This document shows, in pieces, positions 17,502 through 28,514 of a DNA stretch of 42,063 nucleotides. Source of the DNA: Comamonadaceae bacterium (GTDB taxonomy: Bacteria > Pseudomonadota > Gammaproteobacteria > Burkholderiales > Burkholderiaceae_C). The notes beneath the pieces were generated by a model, which was given only the letters and a program-made list of their open reading frames with translations, searched no databases and was not told the DNA's origin. The translations under genes were made by a program, and so were the position numbers. The first letter of the stretch is position 1. Each line of letters starts with the position of its first letter. The stretch covers positions 1 to 42,063 of the forward strand of contig CANBQX010000002.1 of the NCBI GenBank assembly GCA_947371775.1, read 5' to 3'.

Positions 17502-19079
17502 ATGAGCGAAACCCCGTCATCACCTGCGAGTGTTGCCCCGAGGGAATCGCCGAGCGCTGGTGCCGATGCACTTACCCAATCCGCTCGCACCGAGTGGATG
17601 CGCCAAGTCAACCATGTGCGCAAGCAGGAGTTTGCCTATCTGCGCAGCGTACAAAAGCGCCAGGCCGGCGAGGTCTCAGAGCCCACGCTGGCCGGCCTTC
17701 CCACCCGCGCGCAACGCACGGGAACGGTGCGAGGCGATACGCTGAAGAAAATCGACGAGATTGAGGCCCAGCTGGACTCACTGTGGGTCTCCAGTCGCGG
17801 TAAGCCGTCCGATTCCAATTTCGGTGCAAGCGCATTGGTTGCAGGTGCAAACACCGAGTTTTCCACGTCCGTACTGGCGGCACCAGGCGTGCTGACCCAA
17901 ATGATGCACCACAGCGAAATGCCAGCCTCGGCATTGCTGGTGCAAAGCCTGGACGCGCATGCCGCCAAATCGGCATTGGCCGCCACCAGTGGCGAGCTCA
18001 GTGAACGGGCGGCCATTCGGTTTGCACCCAGGGGCGCTACGACCGGTGCAGAGCTGCCCGATGAGGTCTTGGCCAAAGCGGCTGAGCTATTTGCACAGGC
18101 CCAGTATGAGCTGGCGGAACAGCATTTGACGCGATCCCTGCGGGGCAATGAGATGCGATCTGAGCATGCGTTGCGCCGCTTGCTGGCCTTGCTCGATATT
18201 TACCGCGCAACAGGTAACCAAGCGCAGTTTGACTGGTCCGTGCTGGAGTATTTTGATTTTTGGGATGGACACACCCCCCAGTGGCGGCGCCACTCCAGTA
18301 CCAAGGCAGAACCTTTTGCCTCGCGCGACACGCTGGAAATACCCAAACGCCTGGAAAAACCGAATCAACCCACTGGTACGCGCTTTTGGCGCTGTCCCAG
18401 CGTGCTCAACCGCGTGGTTGCGCAGGAGCTCCAAACCCATTGGTCGCAAGGCGGGAACTGCACCATCGACTGGACGTCCTTGAGCACGATTGAGGCAGAC
18501 GCTGCAGTCCAGCTGACGGCGGTGTTCAAAGCGGAGCAGGCTTCGCCTGCGCAGCTGATGTTTATTGATACACCCAACCTGCTGTATGTCTTGGAGCAGG
18601 CAACGCCCATCGGCAGCCCGAAGATAAATCGCCATCTTTGGCAGCTGCGCTTTTGCCTGCTGGCCCTCATGGGCATGCGCGCTGCTTTCGACGCAGCCTG
18701 TACCGATTTTTGTCTGACCTACATTGAGCCTGCGCCTCTTTGGCGCCCAAGCACCGTTCACTTTATCGGTGATGCTTTGGCCACCACACCGGTGATGCCG
18801 GAGCCCCCGGGCAACTCGCCTTGGTACTTGCATGGCCACGTACTCGGGGAAACGGGTCTGGGATTGGCGGAACCCACGCCTGGCCCATTGCAGGTGGACT
18901 GCGCCACGCTGGTGAGGATGGACACCTCGGCCACAGCGCTCTTGCTGCGGTGGCTGCGAAAGGCGGCTGCGCGCAGCTCCGAGGTGCATTTCAATGACGT
19001 CGGCCTGCTGCTTGGTGCCGCTTGGCATGCCGCTGGTGTCGAGGCCCTTGCGCACGTGCATTTGCGCGATGCGCCTTGA
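17502..19079 (+). CDS. Uncharacterised protein with STAS/MlaB-like C-terminal region
   Basis: Complete 525-codon ORF with consistent spacing to dksA. C-terminal LQVDCATLVRMDTSATALLLRWLRKAAARSSEVHFNDVGLLLGAAWHAAGVEALAHVHL resembles an STAS domain. A second similar segment, CTIDWTSLSTIEADAAVQLTAVFKAEQ, precedes it. Confidence 0.7.
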   Translation: MSETPSSPASVAPRESPSAGADALTQSARTEWMRQVNHVRKQEFAYLRSVQKRQAGEVSEPTLAGLPTRAQRTGTVRGDTLKKIDEIEAQLDSLWVSSRGKPSDSNFGASALVAGANTEFSTSVLAAPGVLTQMMHHSEMPASALLVQSLDAHAAKSALAATSGELSERAAIRFAPRGATTGAELPDEVLAKAAELFAQAQYELAEQHLTRSLRGNEMRSEHALRRLLALLDIYRATGNQAQFDWSVLEYFDFWDGHTPQWRRHSSTKAEPFASRDTLEIPKRLEKPNQPTGTRFWRCPSVLNRVVAQELQTHWSQGGNCTIDWTSLSTIEADAAVQLTAVFKAEQASPAQLMFIDTPNLLYVLEQATPIGSPKINRHLWQLRFCLLALMGMRAAFDAACTDFCLTYIEPAPLWRPSTVHFIGDALATTPVMPEPPGNSPWYLHGHVLGETGLGLAEPTPGPLQVDCATLVRMDTSATALLLRWLRKAAARSSEVHFNDVGLLLGAAWHAAGVEALAHVHLRDAP

Positions 19080-19304
19080 CGGATTCACCCCGGCTTTTTT
19101 GTCAGCACTGTCAGCCCGTTTCGCGTTGGTAGCCCGACGTCGCAGACGGGACGCCGGCATCTATTCAAGCAACACTTTCACTAGAAAGCCTAAGTGCTTA
19201 ATCTAGAACATATTTTTCCCTTTTTTAAGTTCAAAAAACGCGTCTAAGTCTTTGATTTCATTGGAAAAAGATTGTGGCAACCCGTCCCTAAACACCAAAT
19301 TTGC

Positions 19305-19339
19305 TGGTAAAGTGCAAAAAAGTGCAATTTAGTGGTAAA
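19305..19339 (+). promoter_or_regulatory. Candidate MraZ operator (three direct repeats, 10-bp phase)
   Basis: AAAGTGCAAAAAAGTGCAATTTAGTGG: AGTGC 19311-19315, AGTGC 19321-19325, AGTGG 19331-19335. TGGTAAA also occurs at 19305-19311 and 19333-19339. Confidence 0.7.
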
Positions 19340-19392
19340 TCTGGCAGCGCATGGCTGCAAAACCACGCGTGTTGGAAAAGAGGGTTGTTGTG

Positions 19393-19821
19393 GTGTTTCA
19401 AGGTGCTTCGTCGCTCACGTTAGACGCAAAGGGAAGGCTTTCTGTGCCGACCCGGCACCGTGACGTCATCAGCGCCGTTGCCGCGGGCTTGCTGACAGTG
19501 ACCAAACACCCCCATGGTTGCCTGATGGTCTTTCCCCGCCCCGAGTGGGATTTGTTTCGTGACCGCATTGCCGCTTTGCCTATGTCTGCCCAGTGGTGGA
19601 AACGCATCTTCTTGGGCAATGCCATGGACGTGGAGCTGGACGGCACCGGGCGCATCCTGATCTCCCCCGAACTGCGCACCGCGGCAGGCATCAGCAAAGA
19701 CGCTGTGCTCCTGGGCATGGGCAACCACTTTGAACTCTGGGACAAAGCCACCTACGAAGCCCAGGAAGCCCAAGCCATGCAAGGGCAAATGCCCGACGTA
19801 TTCAAAGATTTCTCGTTCTGA
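19393..19821 (+). CDS. mraZ: Transcriptional regulator/division protein MraZ (probable GTG start)
   Basis: [37 protein letters not shown]: two SpoVT-AbrB-like halves. The family N-terminus is MFQGAS-like, so GTG at 19393 is preferred over 19351. Confidence 0.94.
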   Translation: MFQGASSLTLDAKGRLSVPTRHRDVISAVAAGLLTVTKHPHGCLMVFPRPEWDLFRDRIAALPMSAQWWKRIFLGNAMDVELDGTGRILISPELRTAAGISKDAVLLGMGNHFELWDKATYEAQEAQAMQGQMPDVFKDFSF

Positions 19822-19829
19822 GCGCTTCC

Positions 19830-20783
19830 GTGACCGCACCTCTCGCGCACACCACCGTCTTGCTGCAAGAAGCGGTGGATGCGCTCTTCGATAAGCCAAC
19901 AGAAAGCGCCAACCCGCCCGAAGACGGCGTTTACGTAGACGCCACCTTTGGCCGCGGCGGCCACTCGCGCAGCATCTTGTCACGCCTCTCGAGCCAAGGG
20001 CGTTTGATCGCCTTTGACCGGGACCCCGAAGCCATCGCTCGCGCTGACGACATGGTGGATCTGCGCTTTTCGATCCGACACGCGCCCTTTTCACAGCTCG
20101 GCGAGCTGCCAAACGCGAGCGTGGCCGGCATATTGATGGACTTGGGCGTGAGTTCACCCCAAATCGACAGCCCTGAGCGCGGTTTTAGCTTTCGCTTCGA
20201 AGGTCCGCTGGACATGCGCATGGACACCACGCGCGGCATCAGCGTCGCGCAATGGCTGGCCGATGCAGACCTGGAACACATTACGGAGGTGATACGTGAC
20301 TACGGCGAAGAACGGTTTGCTAGCGGTATTGCAAAGGCGATTGTTGCGCGCCGACAAGAGCACGGACCTCTTGCCACCACCACCGAACTGGCCCAACTCG
20401 TGGCTGACACGGTCAAAACCCGCGAGCCGGGCCAGAACCCTGCAACGCGCACATTTCAGGCTTTTCGGATTTTCATCAATGCCGAGCTTGAAGAGCTACA
20501 ACAGGCGTTAGACGCGGCCTTGGCCGTGCTGCAACCGGGTGGACGCCTGGTGGTGATCAGCTTCCATTCCCTGGAAGACCGCATCGTCAAGCAATTCATT
20601 GCCCAACACTCCAAGGATGTCTACGACCGCCGCACGCCCTTTGCAGCGCCCAAACCCATGCACCTGCGCGCTGTGGGGCGCAGCCGTGCCAGCGCCGCCG
20701 AAGTGGCTGCCAACCCCCGCGCACGCAGCGCCATCATGCGCATGGCGGTTCGCAGCGCCACCGCCTTGGGTGCACGCGCATGA
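19830..20783 (+). CDS. rsmH: 16S rRNA (cytosine(1402)-N(4))-methyltransferase RsmH
   Basis: [62 protein letters not shown]. Confidence 0.97.
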   Translation: MTAPLAHTTVLLQEAVDALFDKPTESANPPEDGVYVDATFGRGGHSRSILSRLSSQGRLIAFDRDPEAIARADDMVDLRFSIRHAPFSQLGELPNASVAGILMDLGVSSPQIDSPERGFSFRFEGPLDMRMDTTRGISVAQWLADADLEHITEVIRDYGEERFASGIAKAIVARRQEHGPLATTTELAQLVADTVKTREPGQNPATRTFQAFRIFINAELEELQQALDAALAVLQPGGRLVVISFHSLEDRIVKQFIAQHSKDVYDRRTPFAAPKPMHLRAVGRSRASAAEVAANPRARSAIMRMAVRSATALGARA

Positions 20784-21064
20784 CCCGCTTCAATGTTGCA
20801 CTCGTGCTGGCAACGCTGGCCAGTGCCATGTACCTGGTCGGTGTCCAGTATGAATCGCGCCGCTTGTTTACCGAGTTGGAAAAAGCGCACCGCGAAGCCC
20901 GCAACCTGAACACCGACTTTGAACGCCTGCAAGTGGAAAAGCGCAGCCAGGCGACACCGGCTCGGGTGGAGCGTGTGGCCCACGACAAACTGCAAATGCG
21001 CCAGGTCAGCCCGGGCATTACTTTGTACCTGGGCAAGGGCGAAAGCCCCGAGAAGCAGCCATGA
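20780..21064 (+). CDS. ftsL: Cell division protein FtsL
   Basis: Short bitopic protein ([57 protein letters not shown]) between rsmH and ftsI. Confidence 0.93.
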   Translation: MTRFNVALVLATLASAMYLVGVQYESRRLFTELEKAHREARNLNTDFERLQVEKRSQATPARVERVAHDKLQMRQVSPGITLYLGKGESPEKQP

Positions 21065-22803
21065 GCCGCAGCATCCAGTACACCGCCAGCCCCTTGCTGA
21101 CCAGCCGCACGCCGGTGTGGCGCAGCAAATTCATCGTTGGCGCCTTGGCGCTGGGCTTTGCGGCTCTGGGTGCGCGCGCGGCCTACATCCAGGTGTTCAA
21201 CAACGACTTCTTCCAGCACCAAGGCGAGGTGCGCTACAACCGCACGCTGGAGTTGCCCGCCAACCGCGGGCGTATCTTGGATCGCAATGGGCTGATACTG
21301 GCCTCCAGCGTTCCTGCGCCCAGCATCTGGGCGATCCCAGAAGACGTGTCGCTGGAGCCGGGCGAACGCAAGCAACTCGCCAAGCTCCTGGGCATTGCCG
21401 AGGCGGATCTCGCCAAAAAGCTGGCCGACGAAGACAAGAGTTTTGTCTGGCTCAAGCGCCAGATCGACCCCGAAGACGCCAAGAAAATTGCCGAGCTCAA
21501 TTTCAAAGGCATTTACCAGCGTACCGAGTACCGCCGCCAGTACCCCGAAGGCGAGGCTGCCGCCCATGTCGTGGGCTTTACCAACGTAGAGGACAACGGC
21601 CAAGAGGGCGTGGAGCTGCTGTTCAATAGCGCGCTCTTGGGGCGCGCAGGCAGCCGCCATGTGATCAAAGACCGCCTGGGGCGCGCAGTCGAGCAAGTGG
21701 GCGAAACCGTGCAGCCGGAGGCGGGCAAAGATGTTCAGCTCAGCATTGACACCAAAGTGCAGTTTTTTGCCTACCAAAAACTGCGCGACGCAGTGCTGGC
21801 CAACCGGGCCCAGGCGGGAAGCATTGTGGTGCTCGATGCGCTCACCGGCGAAGTGCTGGCACTGGCCAACTACCCCAGCTACGACCCGGAAAAACGTGTC
21901 AACCTGAGTGGCGCCCAACTGCGCAACCGGGCACTGACCGACACCTTTGAACCAGGTTCGGTGATGAAACCTTTCACCATCGGTTTGGCCCTGAATACGG
22001 GCCGGGTGAAAACGTCCACGGTGATTGACACCTCGCCCGGCTCGGTCACGATCACCGGCGCCACGATCCGCGATGCCCACCCCCACGGGGCGCTCACGGT
22101 GGAGCAAGTGATTCAGGTTTCGAGCAACGTGGGCACCACCAAAATCGCCATGCAAATGCCCGCCACTGAAATGTGGGAAACGTTTTCTAGTGCGGGTTTC
22201 GGGCAAAAGCCCCAGATTGAATTTCCTGGCGCGGTATCGGGGCGCTTGCGTCCTGGCAAAACCTGGCGTCCCATTGAACAGGCCACGGCCTCCTATGGCT
22301 ACGGTCTGTCGGCGTCTTTGTTTCAAATGGTGCGCTCGTACACCGTGTTTTCGCACGACGGCCAAATCATCCGCGCCACCTTGCTCAAAAACAATGAGCA
22401 ACCTGCAGGCGTACCGGTATTTACCGCCGACACCGCCGCCAAAGTGCGCAAGATGCTGCAAATGGCCGCAGGCCCCGGCGGCACGGGACCCAAAGCACAA
22501 ACCGCCGGCTATTCGGTGGGCGGTAAATCCGGCACCGCCTACAAGCAGGTGGGCAAAGGCTATGGCAGTGACGGCAACCGCAAATACCGCAGCTGGTTTG
22601 TCGGTATGGCACCCATTGACCAGCCTCGCATCGTGGTGGGCGTGATGCTGGACGAACCCAGCGCAGGCAAATACTTTGGCGGCGAAGTGGCCGCACCCGT
22701 GTTCAGCGAAACCGTGCAGCAAACACTGCGGGTCATGGGCGTGCAGCCCGACATCGCTATCCGCCCCCAAGTCGTCGCAACGGGCGTGCAAGAGAGCTTC
22801 TGA
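21061..22803 (+). CDS. ftsI: Peptidoglycan D,D-transpeptidase FtsI (PBP3)
   Basis: ELPANRGRILDRNG, FEPGSVMKPFTIG (SxxK), GGKSGTAYK (KSG), dcw context. Confidence 0.97.
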   Translation: MSRSIQYTASPLLTSRTPVWRSKFIVGALALGFAALGARAAYIQVFNNDFFQHQGEVRYNRTLELPANRGRILDRNGLILASSVPAPSIWAIPEDVSLEPGERKQLAKLLGIAEADLAKKLADEDKSFVWLKRQIDPEDAKKIAELNFKGIYQRTEYRRQYPEGEAAAHVVGFTNVEDNGQEGVELLFNSALLGRAGSRHVIKDRLGRAVEQVGETVQPEAGKDVQLSIDTKVQFFAYQKLRDAVLANRAQAGSIVVLDALTGEVLALANYPSYDPEKRVNLSGAQLRNRALTDTFEPGSVMKPFTIGLALNTGRVKTSTVIDTSPGSVTITGATIRDAHPHGALTVEQVIQVSSNVGTTKIAMQMPATEMWETFSSAGFGQKPQIEFPGAVSGRLRPGKTWRPIEQATASYGYGLSASLFQMVRSYTVFSHDGQIIRATLLKNNEQPAGVPVFTADTAAKVRKMLQMAAGPGGTGPKAQTAGYSVGGKSGTAYKQVGKGYGSDGNRKYRSWFVGMAPIDQPRIVVGVMLDEPSAGKYFGGEVAAPVFSETVQQTLRVMGVQPDIAIRPQVVATGVQESF

Positions 22804-24353
22804 TGCGCACCGCACTTTCCACACCCGAACACGCTGCGCAGTGGCTGCGCACGCTGGTGCCTGGCACGCTGGGCAGTGACAGCCGCAGCCTGAGCGCCGG
22901 TGATGGTTTTGTCGCCACGCCGGGTGCCATGGTTGACGGACGCCATTACGTCGCCCGGGCTTTGCAGCAAGGAGTGGCCGCCTGCTTGGTCGAGGCCCAG
23001 GACCTGGACGCCTTTGGCTTGGACGATAGCCGCGTGGCCGCCTACCAGGGTTTGAAGGCCGACGCAGGTGCCATTGCCGATGCCTTCTTTGACCACCCCT
23101 CCCACCATCTGAATGTGTTGGCGATCACGGGAACCAATGGCAAGACCTCGTGCGCATGGTGGTTGGCGCAAGCTTTGAGCGCATTGCCTGCCCCGATGAC
23201 CCAAGCCTGTGCCGTGGTTGGCACCTTGGGCGTGGGCCAGCCCCCGCTGCCCAAGGCACCCTCTGCAGCGCAACACCGTGATGCCTTGGCCGCGCTGCGC
23301 TCGACCGGCATGACCACGCCCGATGCGGTTTCGCTGCAAGCCGCATTGAAGCAATATGTGTCGCAAGGACTGCGCGCCTGTGCAATCGAGGCATCATCGA
23401 TTGGCATTGAAGAAGGCCGCTTGAACGGGTTGCGCATTCGGCTTGCCGTGTTCACCAATTTCACCCAGGACCATTTGGACTACCACGGCAGCATGCAAGC
23501 CTACTGGGAGGCCAAGCGCCGCCTTTTCCGTTGGAGTGGCTTGCAAAGCGCGGTGGTCAACATTGACGACGCCCAAGGTGCGACATTGGCCCAGGAACTG
23601 GCGAATGAAAGTCCGGAACTGGACCTTTGGACCACGTCCATGCAAGGCGCCGCTCGACTGCAGGCGCGCAACATCATGCACAGCGCAGGCGGCTTGCGTT
23701 TTGACCTGGTGGAAGAGGGACAAACGTGCACGCTGCAAAGCCAGGTGATTGGCCATTACAACGTCAGCAATCTATTGAACGTCGTGGCCACGCTGCGCGC
23801 ACTCGGCGTGGGCCTGGCTGTGGCGGTACAGACGTGCGAACAACTGCGCCCGGTGCCCGGCCGTTTGGAGTGCCTGGGCGGTGACGACGCCCCCTTGGTC
23901 GTGGTGGACTACGCCCATACGCCCGACGCCCTGGCGCAAACCCTGGACGCCCTGCGCCCGCTCGCGAAGGAGCGCGCGGGCCAACTGTGGTGCGTGTTCG
24001 GCTGCGGAGGCGACCGCGACGCCGCCAAACGCCCTTTGATGGGCGCGATTGCAGCCGCCAAGGCCGACCACACCGTGGTGACCAGCGACAACCCGCGCAG
24101 CGAAAAGCCAGCCAGCATCGTGGCGCAGATTCTGGCGGGCATGGCCGGACAGCCACAGGCCGAAGTCCAGGTGGACCGCAGCAGCGCCATCCAAAGCGCC
24201 ATTGGCCGCGCCGCCAAAGGCGATGTGGTCTTGCTGGCGGGCAAGGGACACGAAGAGACGCAAGAAATCAATGGCGTCAAATCGGTTTTTTCTGACCGCA
24301 CGCATGCGCTCGATGCTCTGGCCAAGCGCAAGGTTTTGGAGGTGCAGGCATGA
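22803..24353 (+). CDS. murE: UDP-MurNAc-L-Ala-D-Glu:meso-DAP ligase MurE
   Basis: [52 protein letters not shown] (DNPR specificity motif for meso-DAP). Confidence 0.97.
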   Translation: MRTALSTPEHAAQWLRTLVPGTLGSDSRSLSAGDGFVATPGAMVDGRHYVARALQQGVAACLVEAQDLDAFGLDDSRVAAYQGLKADAGAIADAFFDHPSHHLNVLAITGTNGKTSCAWWLAQALSALPAPMTQACAVVGTLGVGQPPLPKAPSAAQHRDALAALRSTGMTTPDAVSLQAALKQYVSQGLRACAIEASSIGIEEGRLNGLRIRLAVFTNFTQDHLDYHGSMQAYWEAKRRLFRWSGLQSAVVNIDDAQGATLAQELANESPELDLWTTSMQGAARLQARNIMHSAGGLRFDLVEEGQTCTLQSQVIGHYNVSNLLNVVATLRALGVGLAVAVQTCEQLRPVPGRLECLGGDDAPLVVVDYAHTPDALAQTLDALRPLAKERAGQLWCVFGCGGDRDAAKRPLMGAIAAAKADHTVVTSDNPRSEKPASIVAQILAGMAGQPQAEVQVDRSSAIQSAIGRAAKGDVVLLAGKGHEETQEINGVKSVFSDRTHALDALAKRKVLEVQA

Positions 24354-25816
24354 GCGCTGCACTGATGACGCTGGGACAGGTCGCCCAATGGCTCGCTGCC
24401 GGCGCTCAGGCCGCAAGTGTGCCCATGGCGGTGCAAGGTGACGCGTCAACCGCGATCACGCGGGTCCACACCGACACCCGCAGCATTGCCAGCGGCGATC
24501 TGTTTGTGGCATTGCAGGGCGAAACATTCGACGCCAATGCGCTGCTGCACGAGGCACAGGCCAAGGGCGCGGTGGCTGTCATTTGCCGCAGTGGTTTGGA
24601 CACGGATCGTCTGCCGCCTGGGCTGCCGCGCATTGAAGTGCAGGACACCAAAGCCGCGCTAGGCCAGTTGGCACGGGCATGGCGCGCGCAGTTTGATCTG
24701 CCGCTGATTGCGGTGACCGGCAGCAACGGCAAGACCACAGTGACGCAAATGATTGCGTCCATCCTGCAGGCCTTTGCCCCCGGCGAGGCCAGTCTGGCAA
24801 CCCAAGGCAATTTGAACAACGACATTGGCGTGCCCCTCACGCTGCTGCGCTTGCGCGCACACCATCGAATCGCGGTCGTGGAACTGGGCATGAACCACCC
24901 CGGTGAAATTGCGCAACTGGCCGCCATGGCCCAAGCCACCGTCGCCTTGGTGAACAACGCGCAGCGGGAGCACCTCGAATTCATGCACACCGTGGACGCT
25001 GTTGCCGCAGAAAACGGTGCCGTGCTTCAGGCCTTGGCACCCACCGGTTGTGCTGTGTTTCCTTTGGACGATGCCTACACCAGCGTCTGGCAGATGATGG
25101 CAGGCACGCGACCCACACTGGGCTTTGGCGCTAGCGCAAGCGGCCCGGCGGTCGTGGGCTTGAGTGCCACCTGGACAGACGGTGGCTGGGACGTGCAGGC
25201 CCGAGCCAACACCCCCGATGGAGAGGCGGTTTTGCGCTACCGCTTGGCCATTGCCGGTCAGCACAATGTGCGCAATTCCTGGGCCGCAGCCGCCTGCGCG
25301 CTGGCCGCGGGCGTACCCGCCGCAGCGGTGGAGCGTGGCCTGCAATCGTTCGAGCCGGTGCGCGGTCGTTCACGCGCGTTTGCGGTCGCGATGGGTGGCC
25401 GTCGCGTGACCGTGGTGGACGACACTTACAACGCCAACCCGGACTCGGTGCGCGCCGCCTGCGACGTGCTGCGCGACTTGCCGGGCCCGCGCCTGCTCGT
25501 GCTGGGCGACATGGGCGAGGTGGGTACGCAGGGGCCGCAATTCCACGCCGAAATCGGCGCTTATGCCAAGTCCGTAGGCATTGAACATTTACTGGCTGTG
25601 GGCGAACTCAGCCAGTCGGCGGTTCGGGCCTTTGGCAGCACCCAGAACGCGGCGCAACACTTTGACTCCATGGACGCGCTGAATGCTGCGCTGGAATCGG
25701 TCTTGCACAAGGCCAGCAGCGTGCTGGTGAAAGGCTCGCGCTTCATGAAAATGGAACGCGCAGTGGCCGCGATTCAAACGATCGCCAGCCAGCAAGGAGA
25801 GTCCGCATGCTGCTAA
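24350..25816 (+). CDS. murF: UDP-MurNAc-tripeptide:D-Ala-D-Ala ligase MurF
   Basis: [50 protein letters not shown]. Confidence 0.97.
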   Translation: MSAALMTLGQVAQWLAAGAQAASVPMAVQGDASTAITRVHTDTRSIASGDLFVALQGETFDANALLHEAQAKGAVAVICRSGLDTDRLPPGLPRIEVQDTKAALGQLARAWRAQFDLPLIAVTGSNGKTTVTQMIASILQAFAPGEASLATQGNLNNDIGVPLTLLRLRAHHRIAVVELGMNHPGEIAQLAAMAQATVALVNNAQREHLEFMHTVDAVAAENGAVLQALAPTGCAVFPLDDAYTSVWQMMAGTRPTLGFGASASGPAVVGLSATWTDGGWDVQARANTPDGEAVLRYRLAIAGQHNVRNSWAAAACALAAGVPAAAVERGLQSFEPVRGRSRAFAVAMGGRRVTVVDDTYNANPDSVRAACDVLRDLPGPRLLVLGDMGEVGTQGPQFHAEIGAYAKSVGIEHLLAVGELSQSAVRAFGSTQNAAQHFDSMDALNAALESVLHKASSVLVKGSRFMKMERAVAAIQTIASQQGESACC

Positions 25817-26985
25817 GCCTGGCCCAATGGCTGCAAGCCCAGAACCCCGAGTGGGGCTTTTTGCGCGTGTTTCAGTACCTGACCTTCCGCGCCGTCATGG
25901 CTGCGTTGACGGCACTCTTGATCGGACTCATCGCAGGGCCCGGCGTGATCCGGCGCCTGCGCGCGCTCAAAATCGGCCAACCGATTCGCGGCTATGGCAT
26001 GGAAAGCCACCTGGCCAAAAGCGGCACGCCCACCATGGGCGGTGTATTGATCCTGCTGTCCATCGCCAGCGCCACGCTGCTGTGGTCCGACGTGAGCAAC
26101 CGCTTTGTCTGGATTGTGCTCATCGTCACCCTGGGCTTTGGTGCCATCGGCTGGGTGGACGACTGGCGCAAGGTGGTGAACAAAGACCCGGAAGGCATGC
26201 GCTCGCGCGAGAAATATTTCTGGCAGTCGCTGATCGGCGTATTGGCAGCGCTGTACCTGGTGTTCAGCATTTCCGAAAACTCCAATGCGCGCGTGCTGGA
26301 GCTGTTCTACAACTGGGTGCGCTCGGGCTTTGACGTCAGCCTGCCGCCCAAAGCCGGTTTGCTGCTGCCCTTCTTCAAAGAGATCAGCTACCCGCTGGGC
26401 GTGCTCGGCTTTGTGGTCTTGACCTACCTGGTCATCGTGGGCTCAAGCAATGCCGTCAACCTGACCGATGGTCTGGATGGGCTGGCCATCATGCCGGTGG
26501 TGATGGTGGGTTCGGCACTGGGCGTGTTTGCCTATGTGACCGGCAGCACCGTGTATGCCAAATACCTGTTCTTGCCCCACATCGCAGGCGCGGGCGAATT
26601 GCTGGTGTTCTGTGCCGCGATGGCGGGTGCGGGCTTGGCGTTTTTGTGGTTCAACACCCACCCCGCCCAGGTGTTCATGGGCGACGTGGGCGCGCTGGCG
26701 CTCGGCGCTGCGCTGGGCACGGTGGCCATCATCGTCCGCCAGGAAGTGGTGCTGGCCATCATGGGAGGCGTGTTTGTGGTGGAAGCACTCTCGGTGATGG
26801 CGCAGGTGATGTACTTCAAGTACACCCGCAAGCGTTTTGGCGAGGGCCGCCGCCTTTTAAAGATGGCGCCTTTGCACCACCATTTTGAAAAACTGGGTTG
26901 GAAAGAAACGCAGGTGGTCGTGCGCTTCTGGATCATCACCATGTTGCTGTGCCTGGTCGGCCTGTCTACCTTGAAGCTGCGCTGA
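25807..26985 (+). CDS. mraY: Phospho-MurNAc-pentapeptide transferase MraY
   Basis: [57 protein letters not shown]. Confidence 0.98.
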   Translation: MLLSLAQWLQAQNPEWGFLRVFQYLTFRAVMAALTALLIGLIAGPGVIRRLRALKIGQPIRGYGMESHLAKSGTPTMGGVLILLSIASATLLWSDVSNRFVWIVLIVTLGFGAIGWVDDWRKVVNKDPEGMRSREKYFWQSLIGVLAALYLVFSISENSNARVLELFYNWVRSGFDVSLPPKAGLLLPFFKEISYPLGVLGFVVLTYLVIVGSSNAVNLTDGLDGLAIMPVVMVGSALGVFAYVTGSTVYAKYLFLPHIAGAGELLVFCAAMAGAGLAFLWFNTHPAQVFMGDVGALALGAALGTVAIIVRQEVVLAIMGGVFVVEALSVMAQVMYFKYTRKRFGEGRRLLKMAPLHHHFEKLGWKETQVVVRFWIITMLLCLVGLSTLKLR

Positions 26986-28514
26986 TGGAACAACAACTGC
27001 ACGACCAACACGTCCTGGTTCTGGGGCTCGGTGCCTCCGGGCTGGCCATGGCACGCTGGTGCGCTGCACAGGGCGCACGCGTGACGGTGCTGGACAACCG
27101 CGCCCAGCCGCCCCAAGCGGCTGCATTGGCTGCCTCCGTGCCTTCGGCCACGCTGGCCCATGGCGCGTTCGATGCTTCGTGGATCGCCGGACGGGACATT
27201 CGCGCCGTATTCATCAGCCCCGGACTCAGCCCCCAGCAGACGGCTGCATTGGTGGATGCGGCAACGGCGCAGGGCCTGTGGGTGGGCGGCGAACTCAGCT
27301 TGTTTGCCCATGCGCTTGCGGGTTTGGCACAGACCCAGCAGTACCAACCCAGCATCCTGGCCATTACCGGCACCAATGGCAAAACCACCGTCACAGCCCT
27401 CACCGGTGCGCTGCTGCGCGCTGCGGGCAAGACCGTGGCAGTCGCGGGCAATATCGGCCCCACGCTGCTGGACACGCTGAGCCAGGTGCTGACCGATGGC
27501 GCACTGCCGCAAGCCTGGGTCCTGGAGCTGTCGAGCTTTCAACTGCATTACGGCCAGGGCTTCGAACCCACGGCCGCCGTGGTACTCAACATCAGCCAGG
27601 ACCACCTGGACTGGCACCCCGACCTGGCGCACTATGCGGCCTCTAAAGCACGGATATTTGGTGCCCATACCCTGATGGTGCTCAACCGGGACGATGCAGC
27701 GGTCATGGCCATGCTGCCCGCACCGGTGCGGGCCAAGCAGCGCCTGGTGGAGCGTGCCCATGTGTGTTTTGGCGTGGATGCACCTCAGCGTCCGGGCGAC
27801 TATGGCCTGGAGTCGGTCGGTGGCATGGCGTGGATTGTCCGGGCCATGGAAGCCGACGAGACCCTCAAGCCCGCGCGATTTGGCGCCACTACCGAGGCAC
27901 CGGAGCTGCATATCCAACGCCTCTTGCCGGCCGAGGCCCTGCGTATCCGGGGTCGCCACAACGCGTGCAATGCACAGGCCGCACTCGCATTGGCCAGCGC
28001 GGCCGGCGGTGCCTTGGGCCCCATGCTGTTTGGCCTGCGTGAATACCGGGGCGAGCCGCACCGCGTGCAAGCCATTGGCAGCATTAATGGCGTGGAATTT
28101 TTTGACGACAGCAAAGGCACCAATGTGGGTGCCACCGTGGCCGCACTGCAAGGCCTGGGCGACGACCGCAAGCTGGTTTTGATTTTGGGCGGCGAAGGCA
28201 AGGGCCAGGACTTCCATCCCTTGGCTGAACCGGTGCGCAAGTATGTGCGTGCGGTGGTGCTGATCGGGCGGGATGCCGCGCTGATTCGCCAGGCGCTCGA
28301 AGACACGCCGGTGGATTTGCTGAACGCGGATTCCATGGAACACGCCGTAGCCGTCGCCAATGCGCAAGCACACGCGGGCGATGCGGTACTGATGTCGCCG
28401 GCCTGCGCCAGCTTTGACATGTTTCGTGACTATGCGCACCGCGCGCACGTGTTTTGTGACGCCGTGGCCGAACTGGCGCAGGCCCAGGGCACGCTGATGG
28501 AGGTGGCTGCATGA
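26985..28514 (+). CDS. murD: UDP-MurNAc-L-Ala:D-Glu ligase MurD
   Basis: [74 protein letters not shown] at 26985 overlaps the mraY TGA. Confidence 0.97.
   Translation: MEQQLHDQHVLVLGLGASGLAMARWCAAQGARVTVLDNRAQPPQAAALAASVPSATLAHGAFDASWIAGRDIRAVFISPGLSPQQTAALVDAATAQGLWVGGELSLFAHALAGLAQTQQYQPSILAITGTNGKTTVTALTGALLRAAGKTVAVAGNIGPTLLDTLSQVLTDGALPQAWVLELSSFQLHYGQGFEPTAAVVLNISQDHLDWHPDLAHYAASKARIFGAHTLMVLNRDDAAVMAMLPAPVRAKQRLVERAHVCFGVDAPQRPGDYGLESVGGMAWIVRAMEADETLKPARFGATTEAPELHIQRLLPAEALRIRGRHNACNAQAALALASAAGGALGPMLFGLREYRGEPHRVQAIGSINGVEFFDDSKGTNVGATVAALQGLGDDRKLVLILGGEGKGQDFHPLAEPVRKYVRAVVLIGRDAALIRQALEDTPVDLLNADSMEHAVAVANAQAHAGDAVLMSPACASFDMFRDYAHRAHVFCDAVAELAQAQGTLMEVAA

Noticed and set aside
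20734-22824. 696-aa reverse-strand ORF opposite ftsL/ftsI
   Set aside because: High-GC antisense shadow of a well-supported gene. No recognisable domain and skewed H/R/G/Q composition.
26532-28448. 638-aa reverse-strand ORF opposite mraY/murD
   Set aside because: Same antisense artefact. Forward frame carries clear MraY and MurD motifs.
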